A DNA stretch of 33,230 nt from Bacillota bacterium (GCA_012735505.1 JAAYHE010000047.1:1-33230), one strand, 5' to 3'; positions 23,569-32,798 are shown, numbered from the stretch's first letter. The notes: generated by a model not told the origin, from the sequence alone. Numbers and translations: made by a program.

Positions 23569-23697
23569 ACTAGGTCCTCCTCGTGTTTGCCTGACGCAGT
23601 GCTGGCTAGACTCTTATCTAATAAAGAATATCATATTTACACTACTACATATAGCCCCAACCCCTGCCAGCATGCTTACACAGCTGATCGCAACAAG

Positions 23698-23739
23698 AAA
23701 GTGACCCCTGCCTTGTCCACTGACAAGTAGAGTCACTTT
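23698..23739 (-). terminator. Hairpin terminator after the RodZ-like gene
   Basis: The outer arms AAAGTGAC (23698-23705) and GTCACTTT (23732-23739) pair over 8 bp. The inner arms CTTGTC (23712-23717) and GACAAG (23722-23727) pair over 6 bp around CACT. The transcribed strand continues TCTTGTTGC, a modest T tract. It lies 15 nt past the stop of the RodZ-like gene. Confidence 0.65.
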
Positions 23740-23754
23740 GACTTGCACAGGCAG

Positions 23755-24573
23755 CTAAGAGTCAGGCATTAGCTCGATCGTCAAATCAATGGCATTATTA
23801 CCGCCAATAATGCCCTGATCAAGACCGTTAATCATCAAGCGCAAGGCCGATGGACGTCCTACACGCACCTTAATCGAATTCTGTGCCTGTATGGTAAGAG
23901 AAGCCCTTTGACTATTCCTCGGATCTAGGGTCATCTCCTGTGACTTATTATCAGCTCGCACACCTACCCAACAGCTGTCACCTTCTGCCTTTAGCACAAC
24001 TTCCAGCGGACCTGGTTGTACCCAGTAAACAGGATGAGGTGAGTCTGGGTTTTGTCTTTCTACCTGTACAACAGGCTCATCGGCTGGCTCCTCTTCTACA
24101 GGTTCTTCAACTACGGGATCTTCAACGGGTGCCGGCAAGCCAGAGTTTGGGTCGGGCTGTTTTCCGAACTGGCTCCACATATACACTGCGACTATACCAA
24201 TAATTAGTAGGACCAGCGATATCCCAAGCCAACTAAAGGATCTTTTCTTAGACGCACGGCGGGGCGGATATTCTTTCCTTACTTGGCTTATCTCGGTTTT
24301 TGTTTTTTCTGCTTCCGGTTCTGCTATGTCTGTTTGCGGCTCAGCAATGTCGTTATAGTACGCTCGCATGGCTTCTTCTGGATCGATCCCCAACTCGCTA
24401 GCGACGTTGCGAATAAAACCCCGTAGATAAACCTCACCAGGAATCACGTCAAAATCGCCTGCTTCAATTGCAGCCAAATACTTTTTGCGAATTTTCGTCC
24501 TAGCCTGTAGGTCCTCCAGAGAAAGGCCCTGTTCTTCGCGGCGTTGGCGCAGAAGGCCTCCTAATTGACTCAC
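23755..24573 (-). CDS. RodZ-like helix-turn-helix membrane protein (DUF4115)
   Basis: 272 residues with RodZ architecture. A Cro/CI-type helix-turn-helix covers about 3-70 (LGGLLRQRREEQGLSLEDL, with YLAAIEAGDF and YLRGFIRNVA). An acidic and then basic linker follows, one membrane helix at about 114-133, a Pro/Glu-rich spacer at about 140-175, and a C-terminal beta domain (about 190-270) of the DUF4115 type. RodZ links MreB to the cell wall elongation machinery, so a shape or cell-wall role is likely. The GTG at 24573 has AAGGAGG 7 nt upstream; an in-frame ATG at 24597 lies before that site. It follows spoIIIE by about 60 nt. Firmicute members are diverged, so orthology with RodZ is probable rather than proven. 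Confidence 0.85.
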   Translation of the reverse strand: MSQLGGLLRQRREEQGLSLEDLQARTKIRKKYLAAIEAGDFDVIPGEVYLRGFIRNVASELGIDPEEAMRAYYNDIAEPQTDIAEPEAEKTKTEISQVRKEYPPRRASKKRSFSWLGISLVLLIIGIVAVYMWSQFGKQPDPNSGLPAPVEDPVVEEPVEEEPADEPVVQVERQNPDSPHPVYWVQPGPLEVVLKAEGDSCWVGVRADNKSQEMTLDPRNSQRASLTIQAQNSIKVRVGRPSALRLMINGLDQGIIGGNNAIDLTIELMPDS

Positions 24574-24635
24574 CGCCACACCTCCTTGCATAATCATCTA
24601 TTATGTTAAGCTTTTCGACAAAAGAATATCTTCTC

Positions 24636-26843
24636 CTACATAGATTGTTGTTTTTTCTCCGCCTCTAATAAGCTTTTAACAATTTCACGGTTCTTAAACA
24701 CTTGGCGTGGCTTGCTCCCTTCATAAGGACCAACAATACCGGCTTCCTCCAATTGGTCAATTAGACGTCCTGCTCTAGTATAGCCAACCCGCAACCGACG
24801 CTGGAGCAAGGAAACTGAAGCTTGTCCCGCCTCAACTATTACGCGAACAGCAGCAGCAAATAGCTCGTCACGTTCTTCGCTGGTGGGGCTAGTAACGGTT
24901 TCTTCTAACCGACAAAGGGAATCAACATATTGGGCCTCCATTTGGCTGCCTACATAATCGACTAAATTTTCGATTTCTCTATTGGAAACAAAAGCTCCTT
25001 GTACCCGAACAGGCTTGCCAGTTCCTACTGGCGCAAATAACATGTCGCCCTTACCTAAGAGCTTTTCGGCCCCACCCGTGTCCAAGATAACTCGAGAATC
25101 GGTAGCAGAAGATACCGTGAAAGCGATACGAGAAGGTATATTAGCCTTGATCAAGCCAGTAATAACATCGGTGGATGGACGCTGGGTACCAATTATCAAG
25201 TGCATACCGGCTGCCCTAGCCATCTGGGCTAAGCGACAAATGGCGTCCTCCACATCGGCTCGGGCTACCATCATTAAGTCGGCCAGCTCATCGATGATAA
25301 TGACAATAAAAGGCATTTGCTCCTTGCCTGCGCTACTTGCCCATTCGTTGTAGCGGGTTATATCGCGCACTCCAGCTTTAGCAAAAATACTGTAGCGTTT
25401 TTCCATCTCCCCGGTAGCCCATTTGAGCGCAGCGGCTGCCTTTTTGGGTTGATTGACAACTGGAGCTATCAGATGCGGGATGCCATTATAACAAGAGAGT
25501 TCAACTACTTTAGGGTCTATCATTAGAAACTTAACTTCGTGTGGCTTAGCCTTGTATAAAATGCTAGCAATCATGCTGTTAATACACACGCTCTTGCCAG
25601 AACCTGTTGCCCCAGCAATTAATAGATGGGGCATGTCCGCTAAATCGGCGATAACTGTGCTACCTGCAACATCCTTGCCCACCGCTACCGTCAGAACCGA
25701 ACTAGCCGCGCGCCATGCAGCACTTTCCAAAACCTCGCGCAACGTCACTGTGGTAACAGATTTATTGGGCACCTCAATACCGATGGCGGCCTTGCCCGGG
25801 ATGGGAGCCTCGATACGCACCTCCGAACAAGCTAGACTCAAAGCTATATCATCTGCCAAACCGGTAACCCGGCTCACCTTGGTGCCAGGTGCAGGCTGAA
25901 TCTCATAGCGTGTTACCGTTGGCCCCTTAGTAGCGTGAAGCACCTTAGCACTAATGCCAAAATTGGCCAGAGTATTCTCCAGTATTTGGCTGTTTTCCAA
26001 GATCTCACGATTCTGCCTTAACTGACGCTGACGGATGGGGCGATTTAGCAACCTCAGGGGCGGCAACTGGTAGTCAGGGGAGACAGCCGTTGTCGTTTTT
26101 GGTATGGGCAATTGCTCTACTTGCCAATCACTAATACTGTCTTCTGCATCTGCCCAGGCAGCAGGTTCTATGGGCTCAGGTTTGCTCGCAGGCACTGCCT
26201 CTTGTGCTTGTGCGTAATCAGTGATAGTGAGCGCAGGCGCAGCTTCTACCTCTGCAGACTGCTCTGCTAGATCAACTGCAACAGGCTCAACTGCTTCCCC
26301 TTGCCTTAACTGGCCAACTTGCGCCCACAACTTACGCAGTAGTCCGGCCAGCGAGGTGTGGGTAAGCCCTAACAAACTTGCAATACCTACCCCACAGAGC
26401 ACTACCCATGCGCCAATGGGGCCAAAAATAGAAGTAATGGTCCATACCAGGGCATTGCCAACAAAACCGCCGGTGGTGCCCTTGGTCCAAGCCTTTATCG
26501 GTAACAAGCCAGCCCGCAGTTGGAGTCCGGTCAACAAAGTCAAATAGAAGAGTATAAAACAGGGGGTTTCCCATTTGCGGGGTAACGATTTAGCCCCAAA
26601 GAACAATAGACGGACACTGAAAACTGTAAGTATTATTACAAATGCAGTACTCCCTTGCACTCCGAGAATCGCTAAAAAGACGCGTCTTACAGCCAGGCCA
26701 AACAAACCCATTCCCTGAGCTTGGCGCCATAAACTAAAAGCTAGTAAGGCAGCAAACGCTAATAGGGCGATGGCAACTATTTCAGTTAAAAAGGGGGATG
26801 AAGCTCGCTTCTTACGACGGGTAGAGCGTTTCTTCCTAGCCAT
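24636..26843 (-). CDS. spoIIIE: DNA translocase SpoIIIE/FtsK
   Basis: 735-residue FtsK/SpoIIIE DNA translocase that pumps chromosome DNA across the division or sporulation septum. The N-terminus is very basic and is followed by about four membrane segments (20-38, 50-80, 95-110, 128-160). A Glu/Ala/Pro-rich linker covers about 180-255. The alpha/beta motor has Walker A GATGSGKS at 411-418 and Walker B IVIIIDE at 513-519. The C-terminal gamma winged helix (about 655-722, with [16 protein letters not shown]) reads sequence polarity. The ATG at 26843 comes 7 nt after the uppP stop with only a weak ribosome site, suggesting coupling. Length is normal. A rodZ-like gene follows in the same transcript. 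Confidence 0.96.
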   Translation of the reverse strand: MARKKRSTRRKKRASSPFLTEIVAIALLAFAALLAFSLWRQAQGMGLFGLAVRRVFLAILGVQGSTAFVIILTVFSVRLLFFGAKSLPRKWETPCFILFYLTLLTGLQLRAGLLPIKAWTKGTTGGFVGNALVWTITSIFGPIGAWVVLCGVGIASLLGLTHTSLAGLLRKLWAQVGQLRQGEAVEPVAVDLAEQSAEVEAAPALTITDYAQAQEAVPASKPEPIEPAAWADAEDSISDWQVEQLPIPKTTTAVSPDYQLPPLRLLNRPIRQRQLRQNREILENSQILENTLANFGISAKVLHATKGPTVTRYEIQPAPGTKVSRVTGLADDIALSLACSEVRIEAPIPGKAAIGIEVPNKSVTTVTLREVLESAAWRAASSVLTVAVGKDVAGSTVIADLADMPHLLIAGATGSGKSVCINSMIASILYKAKPHEVKFLMIDPKVVELSCYNGIPHLIAPVVNQPKKAAAALKWATGEMEKRYSIFAKAGVRDITRYNEWASSAGKEQMPFIVIIIDELADLMMVARADVEDAICRLAQMARAAGMHLIIGTQRPSTDVITGLIKANIPSRIAFTVSSATDSRVILDTGGAEKLLGKGDMLFAPVGTGKPVRVQGAFVSNREIENLVDYVGSQMEAQYVDSLCRLEETVTSPTSEERDELFAAAVRVIVEAGQASVSLLQRRLRVGYTRAGRLIDQLEEAGIVGPYEGSKPRQVFKNREIVKSLLEAEKKQQSM

Positions 26844-26850
26844 ATTTGCA

Positions 26851-27672
26851 TCACCATGCCCGCCAGATGACGATAACGCCTACTAACCATACGTAATAGG
26901 CAAAGAATTGCAACTTACCGCCCCTCAGCAACCGAACCAAAAGCTTTACAGCTATCACACCGGAAACAGTGGCAACAAGAAAACCAATTAGAAGCATTAG
27001 GCCCTGGCCACCTGCACCGTACTGTATGATGTCACCAATTTTCAATAGGCTGGCCCCAGCGATGGTGGGAATGGAAATTAAGAAGGAGAAACGGGTAGCC
27101 GCGTCCCGATCTAGGCCCCGCCCTAAAGCTGAACTTATGGTCATGCCCGAGCGTGACAAGCCGGGCACAATCGCGCAGCCCTGCGCCACACCGATAACAA
27201 GTGCATCCCATATGGTCATACGCTGCAAATCGCGGCGCCCTGGACGCAAACGCGAGATAGAAAAGAGTACCACTCCAGTCAACAAGAGAGCAATTCCAAC
27301 AGCCAGTAGCGAATCAAACAAATTTTCGAAGACAGGCTCTAGCAATAGCCCCATGATAGCCGTAGGAATGATACCAACGAGCAGCAACAAAACCAAATAG
27401 CGATATGTAACCAGCTCTCGTGACATGGAGCGCCCCCCGGTGGGGCTTATCAAAAGAGAAACAAAACCGCGAAAGAGACCTACGATATCTGACCAAAAAA
27501 CAATGACTACTGAGAACAAGGTCCCTAGATGCAACACTAGTTCAAGGACCACACCTGGGCTATGTATACCCAAAAAATTCTGAGCAACAACTAGGTGTCC
27601 AGAGCTGGAGACTGGAAGAAATTCAGTGAATCCCTGTAACAACCCCAAGACAATTACTTCCCAAATCTGCAC
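26851..27672 (-). CDS. uppP: Undecaprenyl-diphosphatase UppP (BacA)
   Basis: 273-residue polytopic membrane phosphatase of the UppP/BacA family that recycles undecaprenyl pyrophosphate for cell wall synthesis and can confer bacitracin tolerance. The family motifs are present: [15 protein letters not shown] at about 15-29 and PGLSRSGMT near 170. Hydrophobic helices fill the remainder. The start is a GTG at 27672 with GGAG about 10 nt upstream. It begins a uppP-spoIIIE-rodZ-like transcript, separated by 7 nt from spoIIIE. A possible extended -10 lies about 60 nt upstream. Confidence 0.95.
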   Translation of the reverse strand: MQIWEVIVLGLLQGFTEFLPVSSSGHLVVAQNFLGIHSPGVVLELVLHLGTLFSVVIVFWSDIVGLFRGFVSLLISPTGGRSMSRELVTYRYLVLLLLVGIIPTAIMGLLLEPVFENLFDSLLAVGIALLLTGVVLFSISRLRPGRRDLQRMTIWDALVIGVAQGCAIVPGLSRSGMTISSALGRGLDRDAATRFSFLISIPTIAGASLLKIGDIIQYGAGGQGLMLLIGFLVATVSGVIAVKLLVRLLRGGKLQFFAYYVWLVGVIVIWRAW

Positions 27673-27731
27673 CTTTTCTTAGCTCCTCTCCTAGTACAGT
27701 TTGTCACGAAAGTATAGGCTCTAACAGAGCA

Positions 27732-27740
27732 AGTATATCA
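27732..27740 (-). promoter_or_regulatory. uppP: Possible extended -10 promoter of uppP
   Basis: TGATATACT on the minus strand fits TGnTATAAT with one mismatch and lies 60 nt before the uppP GTG. No good -35 is seen. It lies downstream of the ylzJ terminator, so a promoter is expected here. Confidence 0.45.
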
Positions 27741-27850
27741 TAAAGTCCTCAGACTAGCTTGTCGAACCATGCCGCCGAATAGCAGGCACCTTTCCCAATG
27801 GGAGACGGGACCATATTAACTTAATAGTTCTTGGCCAAAGCTAATGGTAA

Positions 27851-27880
27851 AAAGTAGCCCCGCCTCAACAGGCAGGGGCT
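27851..27880 (-). terminator. Rho-independent terminator after ylzJ-like gene
   Basis: AGCCCCGCCT (27856-27865) pairs with AGGC-A-GGGGCT (27870-27880, one bulged A) around CAAC. The transcribed strand continues ACTTTTTACC. It starts 5 nt past the ylzJ-like stop. Confidence 0.85.
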
Positions 27881-27885
27881 TACGT

Positions 27886-28116
27886 CTATTTTTCGTTTTT
27901 TGCTTGCGCTGGGTAGCGGATTACCGTACCCGGTTGAAAAGCAGGGTTCAGATAAAGGGCTGGGTCGCTACTGATCAGGCGAACCAGCTTGAATTCGCCG
28001 GGCTGTTCAAGGGGCTCTGCCAGGACTTTTTGGCCCAGATAAACCAATTCCTGAGGTGCAGCCAATTTATCACTGTCTTGAAAAACAGTCTCTAACGGAA
28101 TAATGGTATGAAACAC
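27886..28116 (-). CDS. ylzJ: YlzJ-like protein
   Basis: 76-residue small protein matching the YlzJ-like family by its N-terminal pattern (FHTIIPLETVF followed by a Tyr-Leu-Gly strand) and by position: in B. subtilis ylzJ lies between tepA and spoIIIE, as here. No membrane segment or catalytic motif is present, and the function of the family is unknown. The start is a GTG at 28116, one nucleotide after the tepA stop, with GGGAG 7 nt upstream in the tepA end, so it is co-translated with tepA. Its stop is followed at once by a terminator. Confidence 0.85.
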   Translation of the reverse strand: MFHTIIPLETVFQDSDKLAAPQELVYLGQKVLAEPLEQPGEFKLVRLISSDPALYLNPAFQPGTVIRYPAQAKNEK

Positions 28117-28117
28117 C

Positions 28118-28837
28118 CTACTGCTCCCGTGACTCTGCCATTTCGTGTAATTTTGCCAGTGCTTCCCCTATACCCCCGACAGCATCTATTAGACCCACCC
28201 TGACGGCCTCAGGTCCCGTCAAAATGGTGCCGACATCTCGCGCTAGTTCTCCTGTGCGGAACATTAACTCCCGAAAAGTTTCTGCACTGATATTCGAGTG
28301 ATTAACCACAAAACGTACTACTCGATCTTGCATTTTCTCTAGATAGTCGTAGGTTTGGGGCACGCCTATCACCAGTCCAGTTAAGCGAACAGGATGAATA
28401 GTCATGGTCGCTGTCTCCGCTATAAAACTGTAGTCGGTAGCTACTGCGATAGGACCTCCAATTGAATGACCTCCCCCTAGCACCAAGGAAACTGTAGGCT
28501 TGCTCATACTGGCTATGAGTTCTGCGATAGCTAAACCGGCCTCTACGTCGCCTCCCACCGTGTTTAAAATGACGAGCAAGCCTTTGATTTTAGGGTTTTG
28601 CTCTATTGCAACCAACTGGGGCAAGATATGTTCATACTTGGTTGTTTTGTTCTGGGGAGGAAGAACCATGTGCCCCTCTATTTGCCCGATGATCGTCATA
28701 CAATGAATGTTACTCTCAGGCGCTGGCGGCAATTTGAGCTGCCCCGCCTCCTCAAGGGTTTGTAGCTGTTGGTTACTAGTCTCGCTTTTATCGCCAACTG
28801 GCTCAGAATTATATAGATTGCCGTAGTCTGATCGCAT
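28118..28837 (-). CDS. tepA: Translocation-enhancing protein TepA (ClpP-fold serine protease)
   Basis: 239-residue ClpP-class protein of the TepA/YmfB type. A polar N-terminal extension (about 1-45) precedes the crotonase-like ClpP fold. [13 protein letters not shown] corresponds to the oxyanion region, GGGHSIGG holds the probable nucleophile Ser, and ATMTIHP the His. In B. subtilis TepA was proposed to aid protein export and is implicated in spore-protein degradation. The ATG at 28837 has AGGAGG about 9 nt upstream. It is followed by ylzJ in the order known from Bacillus; the RNase J gene often found between dapA and tepA is missing. Whether it is proteolytically active is not evident. Confidence 0.92.
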   Translation of the reverse strand: MRSDYGNLYNSEPVGDKSETSNQQLQTLEEAGQLKLPPAPESNIHCMTIIGQIEGHMVLPPQNKTTKYEHILPQLVAIEQNPKIKGLLVILNTVGGDVEAGLAIAELIASMSKPTVSLVLGGGHSIGGPIAVATDYSFIAETATMTIHPVRLTGLVIGVPQTYDYLEKMQDRVVRFVVNHSNISAETFRELMFRTGELARDVGTILTGPEAVRVGLIDAVGGIGEALAKLHEMAESREQ

Positions 28838-28871
28838 GAGTCACGCTCCTCCTGTAGGTAAGCTACAGTAG

Positions 28872-29024
28872 TCAGCAGCGTCTAGTGCGCTGGTTAACTC
28901 TAGTATCATCATTTCTCAAAGCAATTATTGCTTTGCTTACCACATGGAGGAACACTACAACTACAAGCGCTGCGAAGATTAGCTTCCCTTTCCATCTAGC
29001 TCTACCAGCGCCCTTATAGTACCG
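28872..29024 (-). other. 51-codon hydrophobic open frame directly after the dapA stop
   Basis: After the TAG of dapA the same frame stays open for 50 codons to a TGA. It reads as a basic stretch, a strongly hydrophobic run (LIFAALVVVVFLHVV) and a charged tail (about ALRNDDTRVNQRTRR). There is no ATG, GTG or TTG before the hydrophobic run, so it would need stop-codon readthrough or an error in the sequence. An overlapping ATG frame at 28909-28995 gives a 28-residue Cys-containing peptide without a clear ribosome site. It may be chance or a decayed small membrane protein. Confidence 0.2.
28917..28935 (-). terminator. Hairpin in the dapA-tepA gap
   Basis: An 8-bp perfect stem CAAAGCAA (28917-28924) and TTGCTTTG (28928-28935) closes a TTA loop, about 90 nt past the dapA stop. 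There is no T run on the transcribed strand, so termination is uncertain. It may only partly separate dapA from tepA. Confidence 0.4.
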
Positions 29025-29918
29025 CTAGTTTTCCAATAAACCAAAATTTAGCAAAGCCTGCCGCACGACTTTTTGTTCTGCCGCGGGACAAGGCAAAAGG
29101 GGCAAACGCGGTGCGCCCACAGAGACACCAATCATATTTAAGGCAGCTTTTAGGGGTACTGGATTGGTAGTCACAAACATGGCACGACAAACGGGCAAGA
29201 TTTCATAATGCCATTTTCTAGCTGTATGTATTTCGCCCCGCTTGTAGGCCCGTACCATCGCCTTGAGCTGACGTCCGATCAGGTGAGACGCAACACTGAC
29301 CACGCCATGTCCCCCTACTGCTAAAATAGGCAGCGTCAGGCTATCATCGCCGCTGTAGATGACAAAATTAGCAGGAGCCTGCTCTGCGATAGCGCTCACT
29401 TGATCTAGATTACCGCTTGCTTCCTTAACTCCAAAGATATTTTCTATAGCTGCCAGGCGCAAAACGGTCTCTGGCAATATGTTGCTAGCAGTACGGCCCG
29501 GGACGTTATAGAGCAGAATGGGTAACTGGCAGGCAGACGCTACAGCGTGAAAATGTGCATACATTGCATCTTGCGATGGTTTATTGTAATAGGGTGCTAC
29601 CAACATTATTCCGTGCACACCAGAGGCAGCTGCACTTCTGGTGAGGGCAATAGTTTCCGCCGTATCATTTGTTCCGGTACCTGCAATCACCTTAGCTCTA
29701 CCCGCCACCTTATCAACAACATGAGAATATATGGCAACTTTCTCTTGGAATGATAGTGTAGCTGCTTCACCGGTAGAACCGGTAACGACTAGGGTGTCAG
29801 TGTCATTCTGTAGCAGATGCTCGATCAAGGCATCCATAGCTGTCCAGTCGATAGCGCCGGTAGCGTCAAAGGGGGTAACCATGGCTGTAAGTATTTCCCC
29901 AAAATAGTCCTTATACAT
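29025..29918 (-). CDS. dapA: 4-hydroxy-tetrahydrodipicolinate synthase
   Basis: 297-residue class I aldolase that condenses pyruvate and aspartate semialdehyde, supplying the precursor for both lysine/diaminopimelate and spore dipicolinate. The Schiff-base Lys165 is in GVKEASG, the proton-relay Tyr137 in YNVPGRT, and a substrate-binding Arg142 is present. The proton-relay loop reads GSTGE (Ser48, Thr49) where many enzymes have GTTGE, a conservative change. The ATG at 29918 has AGGAGG 7 nt upstream. It follows dapG by 11 nt. Position after spoVFA-spoVFB-dapG identifies it as the sporulation-operon copy, though it may be the only one. Confidence 0.96.
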   Translation of the reverse strand: MYKDYFGEILTAMVTPFDATGAIDWTAMDALIEHLLQNDTDTLVVTGSTGEAATLSFQEKVAIYSHVVDKVAGRAKVIAGTGTNDTAETIALTRSAAASGVHGIMLVAPYYNKPSQDAMYAHFHAVASACQLPILLYNVPGRTASNILPETVLRLAAIENIFGVKEASGNLDQVSAIAEQAPANFVIYSGDDSLTLPILAVGGHGVVSVASHLIGRQLKAMVRAYKRGEIHTARKWHYEILPVCRAMFVTTNPVPLKAALNMIGVSVGAPRLPLLPCPAAEQKVVRQALLNFGLLEN

Positions 29919-29929
29919 TGATCAACCTC

Positions 29930-31174
29930 CTAGCTCTTACTCGTCACTAGAGCTGGTTCAGCGATACTACCCAGCTCTGCTAACCGAAATTCTTGATGGA
30001 GAGCATTCACCGCTGTAACCAACTGGGATTGATCCACTAAACATGAAATCGTCATATGGGAATCACTGGTCTGCAAAATTTCAACTCCTGCCTCATACAG
30101 AGACCGACATACCGTTGACATGATGCCTGGTAGGCCACGCATGCCAACACCAACCACCGATACCTTGCTACAACCAGCGCGTATTTTGCGTTCTGCCGGG
30201 AGCTGATCTAATGCGGATTGAGCGCGCCCGAGAAGGTGAGCGTCAACAACAAATGTTTTGTTTTTCGGACTAACGTTTATTAGGTCTACACTGACGCCGT
30301 GTTCAGCTAAGGCGTTGAATAAACGGCAATCGAAGCTAGCGTCTGCAATTTGTGGCTGGACTACGATCTGCACCAGATCGACGCGGTAGGCGACGCTAAC
30401 GACCGGATAAGAACGTCTTCCTTCGTAACTAGTAGCAGTAGTTATGACCGTACCTGTATGCTCGTTTGCAGGAGAACGAACTACAAGACGAGTATTATTG
30501 TGCATCGCCATCTCTACCGCCCGCGAATGAACGACCTTGGCTCCTTCGTACGCCATCTGCAGCATTTCTTGGTAATCTACGAACGCTAGCACTTTGGCTT
30601 CTGGCACTATTCGTGGATCTGCCGTCATAATACCAGCAACATCGGTATATATTTCTACTACCTCTGCTCCTAGCGCAACTCCTAAGGCTACAGCTGTTGT
30701 ATCACTACCGCCTCGGCCGAGGGTCGTTATTTCACCGTCGGCACAAGCTCCCTGAAAGCCTGCTACCACCACAACATAGCCGTCGGCTAGCAATTGTTGA
30801 ACTCGGTCAGGGTGCACATTGACGATTCGCGCATCACCATGCACCCTGTCCGTAACGATACCCGCTTGCCTTCCAGTCAGCATTATCGCTTTGCAGTGCT
30901 GGCGCAGTTTAGCTGTAAAGACCCCAGCTGAAATAATCTCTCCACAGGCCAGAACCAAATCCAAGTCTCGCCCTTTGAGGCAAGCTCCGTCGTTATTAAC
31001 AAGACTAATCAATGTATCCGTGGCATAAGGGTCCCCCATACGACCCATGGCAGATACAACCACCACTACCGAATAACCTTCTTGTCGCGCATGTAGAACA
31101 CGAGATATAGCGATCTCCCGGCTGGCTGGGGTAGCAACAGATGAACCACCAAATTTCTGTATTACGATCGGCAC
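29930..31174 (-). CDS. dapG: Aspartokinase (DapG type)
   Basis: 414-residue aspartate kinase, the first enzyme of the aspartate pathway. The amino-acid kinase domain begins IVIQKFGGSSVA and includes VVVVSAMGRMGD, GRGGSDTTAVAL and VEIYTDVAGIMTADPRIV. Two ACT domains cover about 260-414. The start is a GTG at 31174 with GGGGAGG 9 nt upstream; a longer frame to 31213 has no ribosome site. In B. subtilis dapG encodes the diaminopimelate-sensitive isozyme and lies in the dipicolinate operon as spoVFA-spoVFB-asd-dapG-dapA. Here asd is absent between spoVFB and dapG. Inhibitor specificity is not readable from sequence alone. Confidence 0.94.
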   Translation of the reverse strand: MPIVIQKFGGSSVATPASREIAISRVLHARQEGYSVVVVVSAMGRMGDPYATDTLISLVNNDGACLKGRDLDLVLACGEIISAGVFTAKLRQHCKAIMLTGRQAGIVTDRVHGDARIVNVHPDRVQQLLADGYVVVVAGFQGACADGEITTLGRGGSDTTAVALGVALGAEVVEIYTDVAGIMTADPRIVPEAKVLAFVDYQEMLQMAYEGAKVVHSRAVEMAMHNNTRLVVRSPANEHTGTVITTATSYEGRRSYPVVSVAYRVDLVQIVVQPQIADASFDCRLFNALAEHGVSVDLINVSPKNKTFVVDAHLLGRAQSALDQLPAERKIRAGCSKVSVVGVGMRGLPGIMSTVCRSLYEAGVEILQTSDSHMTISCLVDQSQLVTAVNALHQEFRLAELGSIAEPALVTSKS

Positions 31175-31221
31175 GCTTATATACCTCCCCGCCATCCCTG
31201 GACTTATTGCCACTGCAGTGC

Positions 31222-31800
31222 TTACCGCTGAATTAGGACTGGCTGTAACTGCTTGCCGACAAGTGCGTGTCGTGCAGCTTCCACCAAAAGTTTAGAATCG
31301 GCTACGAGTGAAGTAGGCTTGCCATGCGGATCATCCTGGCCGAAAGGCACGAAAAACACATTGCGAGCAGCTAATAACAAACCTATATTCTTGGCGTTCA
31401 GACCTAAACCATCGTTAGTAGATATAAACAATAAGACCGGCCGTCCATTGCGCAAGTGTGCTTTGACTGCCATAGTTACGGCCGTATCGGTAATGGCGTT
31501 AGCTAGCTTTGCTATGGTGTTACCAGTGCAAGGCGCGACTATAATCAGATCGAATAGACGATTTGGGCCGATGGGTTCAGCCTCGGTGATACTATGGATG
31601 ATATTCTTACCCGTGATGGCGGTTAGTGCCTGATGCCAAGAAGCAGCATCACCAAAGCGGGTAGTTTGGTTATAGGCAGTTTCTGACATGATCGGTTGGA
31701 CTTCGGCACCAGCTGCAACCAGTTCCCGTAGTGGCGTCATGATCTCTTGAAAGGTGCAGAATGAACCTGTCATGGCAAAGCCGATACGCTTTCCTTTCAT
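31222..31800 (-). CDS. spoVFB: Dipicolinate synthase subunit B
   Basis: 192-residue flavoprotein-family protein, the B subunit of dipicolinate synthase, which oxidises dihydrodipicolinate to dipicolinic acid in the mother cell. The flavoprotein-type pattern is clear: KRIGFAMTGSFCTF at the N-terminus, APCTGNTIAKLANAITDT in the middle, and ISTNDGLGLNAKNIG near 126-140. The ATG at 31800 follows the spoVFA stop by 2 nt with a GGGGGAGGGG stretch upstream that lies inside the end of spoVFA. Both subunits adjacent and in the usual order make the call secure. Confidence 0.96.
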   Translation of the reverse strand: MKGKRIGFAMTGSFCTFQEIMTPLRELVAAGAEVQPIMSETAYNQTTRFGDAASWHQALTAITGKNIIHSITEAEPIGPNRLFDLIIVAPCTGNTIAKLANAITDTAVTMAVKAHLRNGRPVLLFISTNDGLGLNAKNIGLLLAARNVFFVPFGQDDPHGKPTSLVADSKLLVEAARHALVGKQLQPVLIQR

Positions 31801-31802
31801 GA

Positions 31803-32699
31803 TTAGTAACCCCTCCCCCCATAGTTCTTTTTGATGATTCGCGGCAGCAACTCACCTAGAATACGGCCAGCAGAACGAGCCGCTACTTTTCCTGGTAGGC
31901 TCGGCGCCAGCAGTGCCTTTCTACCCAGCCTCTGAGCCGCCACAAAATCTACTCCCCCAGGACTTGACGCTATGTCAATGATGACTACTTCCGGTTTAGT
32001 CAAAGCAAGCAGTTGCCTTGGCAAGACCAGAGCAGGAACCGTGTTGAAAATAAAATCACAACTTCCTATCACATCTGCCAATGACGTGAAACTGATTGCG
32101 TGATAGCCAAAGACATGGGCCCTTGCCAAATCAGCTGTGGAACGGGCTGCTACAATAACTCTCGCCCCTAATCCATCCAAACTATGGGCTAAAGTAACGC
32201 CACAACGCCCAAAACCTAATACGAGACTGGTGCTGCCGTGAATGGTAATATCCGATTCTGTCATCGCCATCTGCAAAGCTCCCTCGGCCGATGGAACAGA
32301 ATTCAAGATAGCTAGATCATCAATATCAGCGATCTCTACTAATCGCCAACCATAATTGGACGCCAGCTCTTTCAAGTGAGCATTAGCTACCCCTGTCAAA
32401 ACTAAAAGGCCGGTTTGCGTCAAAGCACACATTTCTGGAGTAAGTACCAACTTGTCATCTGCGTATTGCGCCCCCACAGTCCCATCGCTAGCGAGGCCGG
32501 ACATAGGTAGAATAAGGACGTTGGCCCAAAGTAATGCTTCTGTAATCCCCACCAACTCACAGGGCACTAAGCCGACGGCATTATCAAAGCCGACTGCTTT
32601 TACGGCGGCGCCTGCCTCTAGAAGGGCCGGGATATAGAAAAGGCTACGAGCATCGCCACCGAGCACTACAATGCGCATGCCAGCTAAACTAGGTGACAT
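31803..32699 (-). CDS. spoVFA: Dipicolinate synthase subunit A
   Basis: 298-residue catalytic subunit of dipicolinate synthase, related to NAD(P)-dependent 2-hydroxyacid and S-adenosylhomocysteine-type dehydrogenases. The N-terminal half begins MRIVVLGGDARSLFYIPAL. The Rossmann fingerprint GFGRCG is at 162-167, followed by ARVIVAARS. The ATG at 32699 has GGAGG 7 nt upstream; a GTG two codons earlier is too near the site. First gene of the operon, preceded by a SigK-like promoter. This supports mother-cell expression late in sporulation, when dipicolinate is loaded into the spore core. Confidence 0.95.
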   Translation of the reverse strand: MSPSLAGMRIVVLGGDARSLFYIPALLEAGAAVKAVGFDNAVGLVPCELVGITEALLWANVLILPMSGLASDGTVGAQYADDKLVLTPEMCALTQTGLLVLTGVANAHLKELASNYGWRLVEIADIDDLAILNSVPSAEGALQMAMTESDITIHGSTSLVLGFGRCGVTLAHSLDGLGARVIVAARSTADLARAHVFGYHAISFTSLADVIGSCDFIFNTVPALVLPRQLLALTKPEVVIIDIASSPGGVDFVAAQRLGRKALLAPSLPGKVAARSAGRILGELLPRIIKKNYGGRGY

Positions 32700-32729
32700 C
32701 TCCACCCCTCCCCTTCCCGTTATTCCCTA

Positions 32730-32757
32730 CAATATATGAGCCGCCGTCTGGAGGTGT
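32730..32757 (-). promoter_or_regulatory. spoVFA: SigK-like promoter of the dipicolinate operon
   Basis: The minus strand has AC, then 17 nt, then CATATATTG. This agrees with the SigK pattern (AC, 16-17 nt, CATAnnnTA) except for the last base. CATATATT also resembles a SigE -10. In B. subtilis spoVFA is SigK dependent. The start would be about 30 nt before the gene. Confidence 0.45.
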
Positions 32758-32798
32758 GAAAAGCTAAGAACACAAGACACCATCCAGTTGCCGGCGGC

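Noticed and set aside
26969-27400. 143-codon plus-strand open frame inside uppP
   Set aside because: Antisense to a clear UppP; composition (Pro/Ser/Lys) is typical of a reverse-complement frame of a membrane protein.
28909-28995. 28-residue Cys-containing ATG peptide after dapA
   Set aside because: No Shine-Dalgarno at useful distance and it overlaps the more striking hydrophobic frame; too short to support alone.
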